Source: JAKVBK01 sp022447275
GTDB taxonomy: Bacteria > Pseudomonadota > Alphaproteobacteria > Rhodobacterales > Rhodobacteraceae
Length of the DNA stretch: 64,000 bases
NCBI GenBank assembly: GCA_047125605.1
Contig: CP138932.1
Span: forward strand, 310,001-374,000
Direction: 5' to 3'
Each line of letters opens with the position of its first letter. The stretch's first letter is position 1. The notes under the pieces were generated by a model that was not told the DNA's origin, ran no database searches, and saw only the letters and a list, made by a program, of their open reading frames with translations. Shown here one piece after another: positions 59,073 to 64,000 of the stretch. The translations under genes were made by a program, and so were the position numbers.

Positions 59073-59114
59073 CTAACCCTTTCGTTGTTTAAGATATCCT
59101 TAACGAAAGGTTAG
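59073..59114. promoter_or_regulatory. Long inverted repeat upstream of the hybrid kinase gene
   Basis: CTAACCCTTTCGTT (59073-59086), a 15-base centre, then AACGAAAGGTTAG (59102-59114): a 13-of-14 inverted repeat, ending 63 bases before the kinase ATG (on the minus strand). Its right side contains TTAA-N7-TTAG, near a CtrA box. Likely an operator for a dimeric regulator or a leader hairpin. Confidence 0.5.
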
Positions 59115-59819
59115 TGGGCACCGGTGTTGTCAAATCTAATTGACTTTTCGCAGATGTAGATAGGCAACAAGGCGGTTTACACCCCATCCCGCTTCATAAC
59201 TGTAACGGCCCACCTTGCCGCTAACGAAACGTGTTTAAACAAATCAACTCTAAGCCGGTTCGGTGTTAGGTGCCGTTCGAGCTTTTAGGCCGTCTCCAGT
59301 CGGTTAACTCGTGAGGGTGTGGGACACCCTCTTTCCAGTGGAACAGAGCTCTATGCGTTCAAGTACTCTGGAAGACCCTGTTGAAATGAAGCAAGGGTGG
59401 ACTTTGCGGCAGGACAGAGAACTCAGAGTTCAAAAGAGTGACGCGGACTTTTACCGGTTAAACGAAACCATTATTTTTTTGAACATGCAGAGCTTCCCTG
59501 GCCTCTGTCGTCTAAAAGCGTTCCTGAAAGGCGTGCGCCTTAAGAGCATAGTTCGGGTCCCCAGAATGGGACTGTACAACGGTGGCGTTTGGAAAAGGAC
59601 GCCCACCGGCGCTCGTTGAGCAGGCCTTTGTTCTTCGCTTTATGCGTTTGATCAAACATTCGCGCGCTTTAAAGACGAAAATTTTATTTATTACCATATT
59701 GAAGGATTTTGCGATTCCATTGAGTCCGATTGGCTATACCAAAAAATTATTCAACTTTACTTTCGAGCGAGTAAAACTTTTCAGTTTCCTTTTATGTAGT
59801 TGGCCACTTGCCGATAAGT

Positions 59820-59833
59820 CATTGTTAACAATG
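59820..59833 (+). promoter_or_regulatory. 14-bp perfect palindrome before the RTX-Hint gene
   Basis: CATTGTTAACAATG, a perfect 14-bp palindrome, lies 60 bases before the RTX gene start in an A+T-rich promoter-like segment. It is likely an operator; the regulator is unknown. Confidence 0.45.
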
Positions 59834-59893
59834 TGCGCTGTTAATTCTGGAATTCTGGCGGTTTAGGCAAGGGTTGACTGAAAGGAATGTCGC

Positions 59894-61780
59894 ATGGCCA
59901 CCACAAATGGCACCGGGTCTGACGATGTATTTTCTGGAACAAATGACGACGACGTACTGAAAGGCTTGGAGGGCAATGATCGTATCTCAGGTGAAGGGGG
60001 TGACGATCAAATAGAAGGCGGAATTGGTGACGACGTTCTTTTTGGCGATGCGGGCGAAGGGACGGCGCTGGGCCAGAATGCATCTCCGCTCGTTCTCGAT
60101 ATCGACAATCTTGTGTCGGATACTTCTACTGGTAACAACAACGCGGAAGTAAATGACGTTGCGATCTACAGCGATGTAGCAACATTAGAAGACGGCACCT
60201 CTGTTTCAGCGCGTCTCATTCTCACTGCGGTGTCCAGTCCTGAATTGAACGTTGATTTGTCAGGCGGGGCCGGTTTTGAGATTCTGCTGAACGCGGGCAC
60301 CGGCCGTGTTCAGGCCGGGGAAACCGCCAGTTTTCGTCTTGAGTTCTTTGATCCGTCGACGGGCCAAAATGTAGCCTTGAATTCCACTGCCACTTGGAAC
60401 GATTTGGATCGCAACAATCCGGGTGACCAGGAATCTGTTACGATCGACTCAAACAGTTTTGGCTCCTACGCAACCTCAAACAGCACATCACTCAGTGTCG
60501 TCACAACTGCAGATTCCGTCGTTGCTGCGGGCACCTTATCGACCAACCCCAGCGACCAAGATGCTTGGTTTTCAGCGGAATTTGCAAACCGGGAGTTTAT
60601 TGAATTCACGTTGGAAACGCGGAGTACTAATTCCGGGTTTTCGCTATCCGGTGATCTCATCGACGATCCGAATATAACCCCGTTCGAGGAAGGTAATGAC
60701 ACAATCGAAGGTGGGGAAGGGAATGACGAAATCTTCGGTCAGGGCGGAAATGACAACCTCTCTGGGGATGACGGTGACGACATCATCGAAGGCGGCACCG
60801 GTAATGACACGATCAGCGGTGGCAAAGGGGACGACCAGATCGATGCTGGGGATGGTCAGGACACTGTGCTGGGTGGCAACGGCAATGACACGATCTTCGG
60901 TGGCGGAGATAATGACAGCCTCACAGGGCAAGGAGGCCGAGACACAATTGTCATCGATCAACTGGGAACATCAGGGAATAACGATACGGTCGTAGATGGA
61001 AGTTCTGCTGGTGATGATTTTGATACGCTAGATATTTCGCCAATGCTCGATGACGGCTGGTCAATCGTGAGTGTGACACGCAATCCGGAAAGTAATGGCA
61101 ATCCCGGTTTTGACGGCGTGATTGAACTCGAGCGTGGTGGAGATACAGCGCGTATTGATTATTCCGATATTGAAGACATTATCTTTTGCTTCACACCGGG
61201 CGCGCATGTTGTAACTGAATGTGGCATGCAACCCGTTGAGCAACTTCGTCCCGGAGACAAGGTGCAAACACGTGATAATGGTATCCAAGAAGTTGTTTGG
61301 TGTGGCCAACGCGATCTGAATTATATCGATTTGCTCAGCGCACCAAAATTCCAACCGATACTAGTAAAGAAAGGCGCTCTTGGAGGAGATCAGCCCAGCT
61401 GTGACGTAATGGTGAGCCCGAACCATCGCATGCTTGTCGCCAGCAGTCTGGCTGAGATTCTGTTTGGCGAGAACGAGGTTCTGATTGCGGCAAAGTTTTT
61501 GACTGGGCTGCCGGGCGTGAGCCAAGTGCACGCAAAATCAGCTAGCTATGTGCATATTATGTTCGAACGCCACGAAGTGGTCAGCGCGGGCGGGGTCTGG
61601 TCAGAAAGTTTCCAGCCTGGAGATTATTCTCTAAGCGGGCTCGCTCAAGATAGTCGACAAGAGGTGCTTGAGTTGTTTCCCGAGCTGCACCCACATGCAG
61701 GGCTGAACGCATATCAGGCTGCGCGCCTTTCGTTGAAGAGCCACGAAGCGAAACTGCTGCTTGATGCTGGTTTGGTCTGA
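59894..61780 (+). CDS. RTX-repeat protein with C-terminal Hint domain
   Basis: 628 residues; AAAGGA precedes the ATG. An N-terminal set of RTX nonapeptides (about 8-52: GNDRISGEGGDDQIEGGIGD), a beta-rich, Thr/Ser-rich domain (about 60-255), and a second RTX block (about 262-350: GGEGNDEIFGQGGNDNLSG and GGTGNDTISGGKGDDQID) bind Ca2+ outside the cell. The last ~200 residues are a Hint domain of the Hint_2 type, starting at Cys432 (CFTPGAHVVTECGMQPVEQL then RPGDKVQTRDNGIQEVVWCG) with an NHRM motif near 510. It has no signal peptide, as expected for type I secretion. Hint could allow self-processing or thioester formation after secretion. No type I secretion genes are in the window. Confidence 0.92.
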   Translation: MATTNGTGSDDVFSGTNDDDVLKGLEGNDRISGEGGDDQIEGGIGDDVLFGDAGEGTALGQNASPLVLDIDNLVSDTSTGNNNAEVNDVAIYSDVATLEDGTSVSARLILTAVSSPELNVDLSGGAGFEILLNAGTGRVQAGETASFRLEFFDPSTGQNVALNSTATWNDLDRNNPGDQESVTIDSNSFGSYATSNSTSLSVVTTADSVVAAGTLSTNPSDQDAWFSAEFANREFIEFTLETRSTNSGFSLSGDLIDDPNITPFEEGNDTIEGGEGNDEIFGQGGNDNLSGDDGDDIIEGGTGNDTISGGKGDDQIDAGDGQDTVLGGNGNDTIFGGGDNDSLTGQGGRDTIVIDQLGTSGNNDTVVDGSSAGDDFDTLDISPMLDDGWSIVSVTRNPESNGNPGFDGVIELERGGDTARIDYSDIEDIIFCFTPGAHVVTECGMQPVEQLRPGDKVQTRDNGIQEVVWCGQRDLNYIDLLSAPKFQPILVKKGALGGDQPSCDVMVSPNHRMLVASSLAEILFGENEVLIAAKFLTGLPGVSQVHAKSASYVHIMFERHEVVSAGGVWSESFQPGDYSLSGLAQDSRQEVLELFPELHPHAGLNAYQAARLSLKSHEAKLLLDAGLV

Positions 61781-62557
61781 TCATTTTTAGCGTGGGGCCT
61801 GTTGTCGGCGACTTCCGCAGAATAGTCTGGCAATGGCTTTGCCACGACGCCTCATAAGGCCGTCCTCTTGCTAACGCGTCCATTCAATCAATTTTGCGCG
61901 TAAGCTTGGGAGGCAAAGCCTTGTTACCATCACAGTTACGATCGTGACATGCGTTGCTGACAACCAACGATGCGTTTGATTGTATGTAACGAAATTCGAC
62001 GGATGGTTGGCTGTGCTGGCGGTCTTGAGCTATCCAGTCTCCAATCAAACTCCCTGAAAACTGGGAAAATACAGTGAAAAAGTGCTGACTTTTCCTGTGT
62101 GCTAGTCTGATGGATTACTTTTAAATCTTTAAAACAATTACTTGACCGACAGCTACCTGAACTTTCTAACAGGGGATCTTTGATGTGGTATCAGCGAAAT
62201 GATTGGGGTGAACAGTGAAGTGATACTTGGCCTGACTTCCGCCAGATCGTAGATCAGCGGTCCGATTTTCCTTAAGTCAGCATTCCAATAATATGCAAAG
62301 AAGGACTGCTTTGAGCCCAAAGCGGAGACCCGAATAGCGCGATAAATGGCTACGCTGCCCTAGGATGTGACATCTGCTGCTTTTAACTACTATGCAGCGG
62401 CAATTCACAATATCGAGCTGGGCACATAGTGCTTATGCTGTTTGTTTCGGTCTTTTCTCCACTTAGCTGGAGATCCGGGTTTTCTTTGCATCTGGTGCGT
62501 TGAAACCAATGCGAAAGTTACCTAAACCAGCGCCGCGTGTAGAATGAGGAGGTTTAA
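61781..62557. other. 777-base A+T-rich intergenic region before htpG
   Basis: I see no gene I can support. The region is low in G+C, with repeated T- and A-runs and no reading frame with a codon pattern. The last 60 bases contain a candidate heat-shock promoter and the htpG ribosome binding site. Its length is unusual for this otherwise compact chromosome. Confidence 0.5.
62500..62526 (+). promoter_or_regulatory. Candidate heat-shock promoter of htpG
   Basis: TTGAAA (62500-62505), 15 bases, then CCTAAA (62521-62526). These resemble an alphaproteobacterial RpoH promoter (CTTGAA... CCTAT-type), 32 bases before the ATG, which fits a heat-shock chaperone gene. The match is moderate. Confidence 0.35.
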
Positions 62558-64000
62558 ATGGCAGGAGCCATCGAGAAAGAAACGTTTTCCTTTCAGACCG
62601 AAGTTGGTCAACTTTTGGAAATTGTAGCAGGCTCGCTATATTCAAATCGCGAAGTGTTTCTAAGGGAGCTCGTCTCTAACGCCTCCGATGCCTGTGACAA
62701 GCTGCGCTACGCAACTCTAACGGATGCGAAGCTGGCACCGGCACAGGCTCTCGAAATAGCGCTTAAGTTCGACACGAAAGCCAAGACGTTGTCTATCTCT
62801 GACAACGGGATTGGCATGAACCATGCTGACTTGCTGGAAACACTTGGAACAATAGCCAAGTCGGGCACTGGTGCTTTCATCGAGGCGCTAAAAGCTGACG
62901 AGAAAGATGCCCCAGGTCTAATTGGTCAGTTTGGTGTTGGTTTCTACTCGGCCTTCATGGTCGCGTCCAAAGTTGAAGTGCTGACCCGTAGGGCCGGTGA
63001 GGATGAAGCTTGGCTCTGGTCGTCCGATGGAAAAGGATCTTTCACGATCGAGGAGGCGCAGCGCGACCTCAACGGCACCACTGTCACCTTGCACCTTAAA
63101 AAAGACGCCAAAGAATTCGCTGAAGAAGCCCGTATCAGGCATATCATAAAGACCTATTCCGAGCATATTAGTTTTCCTGTTAAGCTTGGGGAGGAAGCGC
63201 TCAACGCTGCAGAAGCGCTCTGGACCCTTCCAGCTAAAGACATATCAGAAGAACAGTATACCGAATTCTATCGCCACAACTCACATGCCTACGACGCCCC
63301 GTGGCATGTGATCCACAATAGGGTGGAAGGTACGCTCAATCATATCAGCTTGCTATTTGTGCCCTCCACCCAACCTTTTGATCTCTTCGAGGCCGAGCGC
63401 AAAAGCCACGTCAAGCTCTACGTAAACCGCGTCTTCATTTCCGAAACGACAAAGGACCTTGTACCAGCATACCTCCGTTTCCTGCGCGGTATCGTAGACA
63501 GCCAAGATCTTTCTCTAAACGTCTCCCGCGAGATGCTTCAGGCCGACCCGAAGCTGGCTAAGATTAAGTCCCAAGTCTCAAAGAAAGTACTCAGCGAACT
63601 GAAGAAAAAGGCCGCCAAGGCGCCTGAAGACTACGCGAAGTTTTGGGAGAATTTTGGCGCAGTATTGAAAGAGGGTTTAATAGAAGATCCCAGTTTGCGC
63701 GACCGCATTCTTGAGGTCTGCCGTTTTGCCTCCACGGGTGAAGATGCTCTCACTAGCATCATTGATTATGTTTCTCGAATGAGAGAAGGGCAGGAAGCTA
63801 TTTTCTACATCGCTGGAGAGAACGCTGCTAAGCTTGCGCAATCTCCCCATTTGGAGGGCTACAAGGCTAAGGGCGTCGAGGTATTGCTTCTGTCCGACCA
63901 CGTAGACGAGTTTTGGCTGCAGCACATTACCGAGTTCGATGGTAAGCCGCTCAAGTCAATCACTCGTGGCGCAGCAGACCTAGACAACGTCAAAGCCGAT
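62558..64000 (+). CDS. htpG: Chaperone protein HtpG (Hsp90), runs off the window
   Basis: First 481 codons of HtpG, the bacterial Hsp90, from the ATG at 62558 (GAGGAGG six bases before it). The frame is open to the window end, so the C-terminal dimerisation domain (roughly the last 150 residues) is missing only because the window stops. The ATPase N-domain has SLYSNREVFLRELVSNASDA (ATP pocket Glu and Asn), LSISDNGIGM, TLGTIAKSGTGAF and GQFGVGFYSAFMVASKVEVL. The middle domain has VKLYVNRVFI and LNVSREMLQADPKLAKIKSQ (the catalytic-loop Arg). It assists folding of client proteins with DnaK. Its G+C is clearly lower than most of the window (one sampled line about 40%), which may show acquisition from another source. 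Confidence 0.96.
   Translation, partial: MAGAIEKETFSFQTEVGQLLEIVAGSLYSNREVFLRELVSNASDACDKLRYATLTDAKLAPAQALEIALKFDTKAKTLSISDNGIGMNHADLLETLGTIAKSGTGAFIEALKADEKDAPGLIGQFGVGFYSAFMVASKVEVLTRRAGEDEAWLWSSDGKGSFTIEEAQRDLNGTTVTLHLKKDAKEFAEEARIRHIIKTYSEHISFPVKLGEEALNAAEALWTLPAKDISEEQYTEFYRHNSHAYDAPWHVIHNRVEGTLNHISLLFVPSTQPFDLFEAERKSHVKLYVNRVFISETTKDLVPAYLRFLRGIVDSQDLSLNVSREMLQADPKLAKIKSQVSKKVLSELKKKAAKAPEDYAKFWENFGAVLKEGLIEDPSLRDRILEVCRFASTGEDALTSIIDYVSRMREGQEAIFYIAGENAAKLAQSPHLEGYKAKGVEVLLLSDHVDEFWLQHITEFDGKPLKSITRGAADLDNVKAD

Larger units (their letters stand above)
59010..59893. other. 884-base divergent intergenic region between the hybrid kinase and the RTX protein
   Basis: I support no gene here. 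It is low in G+C throughout, with runs of A and T. It holds a long inverted repeat close to the kinase start (59073-59114), a GTTTAAAC palindrome (59233-59240), a hairpin around 59312-59331 (GAGGGTGTGGGACACCCTC) and a perfect palindrome just before the RTX gene (59820-59833). One open frame (59311-59619, GTG start) has no similarity or ribosome binding site and is not called. Confidence 0.55.

Noticed and set aside
59311..59619. A 102-codon plus-strand frame between the hybrid kinase and the RTX gene
   Set aside because: GTG start, no ribosome binding site, no domain, and it overlaps hairpins.
1..64000. CRISPR arrays, insertion sequences, integrases, tRNA or rRNA genes
   Set aside because: I scanned the gaps for direct-repeat arrays, TTCGA-type tRNA arms, rRNA-like blocks and transposase or integrase motifs and found none that I can support.

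Overview
The window looks like a chromosomal stretch from a marine-type alphaproteobacterium of the Rhodobacterales (Roseobacter/Rhodobacter relatives). The evidence is the high G+C and codon bias of most of it, and a lineage-typical gene set: an ScfR/PccR-type regulator next to propionyl-CoA carboxylase genes, a GapR/DUF2312 protein, an HdaA-like DnaA homologue, a short proline--tRNA ligase, one LolC/E-type permease followed by LolD, a VPLPA-CTERM sorting tag, and many small proteins of the kind seen only in this group. I see no rRNA, tRNA, CRISPR array, insertion sequence or integrase.

Layout. 1-4.7 kb: the end of thrC, an M16 peptidase and a GNAT acetyltransferase in an overlapping operon, then a secreted metallo-beta-lactamase-fold protein and a GlcD-type FAD oxidase. 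4.7-6.5 kb: an adenine/methylthioadenosine salvage operon (mtnP, a small exported protein, apt). 6.8-10.4 kb: a SulP anion transporter ending in a strong bidirectional terminator, a flavin reductase, a GNAT protein, and a degenerate receiver-domain protein behind a CtrA-type box. 10.4-14.1 kb: lysC and ptsP.

14.2-26.2 kb is the propionate locus. It holds the regulator (pccR/scfR), an MFS exporter, pccB, a run of small conserved genes, pccA, a DUF4174 protein and methylmalonyl-CoA mutase. Together these carry propionyl-CoA through methylmalonyl-CoA to succinyl-CoA. TTTGCAAA-type palindromes cluster in front of pccB and of the regulator itself, which suggests that the regulator controls both.

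26.4-38.7 kb is mixed housekeeping: a VOC protein, GNAT, two J-domain proteins, a frameshifted VPLPA-CTERM surface protein, hom, a TetR regulator, GapR, an SDR, BolA and gatB. 38.8-40.4 kb encodes a DUF1007 protein and a NicO-type metal transporter. 40.4-46.3 kb is a leftward polyphosphate/replication-control group (AI-2E permease, hdaA, ppk, ppx). 46.5-51.5 kb holds proS, a GDSL esterase and the lipoprotein-release genes lolC/E and lolD. 51.5-56.6 kb has a small DMT-type permease, an M20 amidohydrolase, a methyltransferase, and a divergent pair of oxidoreductases.

From about 56.6 kb to the end the base composition shifts clearly to lower G+C (60-base lines of 40-45% against about 62% in pccA), and intergenic regions become long. 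This part holds a hybrid sensor kinase with a CHASE3-like sensor and two receivers, an RTX-repeat protein with a C-terminal Hint domain, and the first 481 codons of htpG, which runs off the window. It may be the edge of a genomic island. The items most worth a second look are the CtrA-box/degenerate-receiver gene, the regulatory palindromes of the propionate locus, the frameshifted sorting-tag protein, and this low-G+C block.
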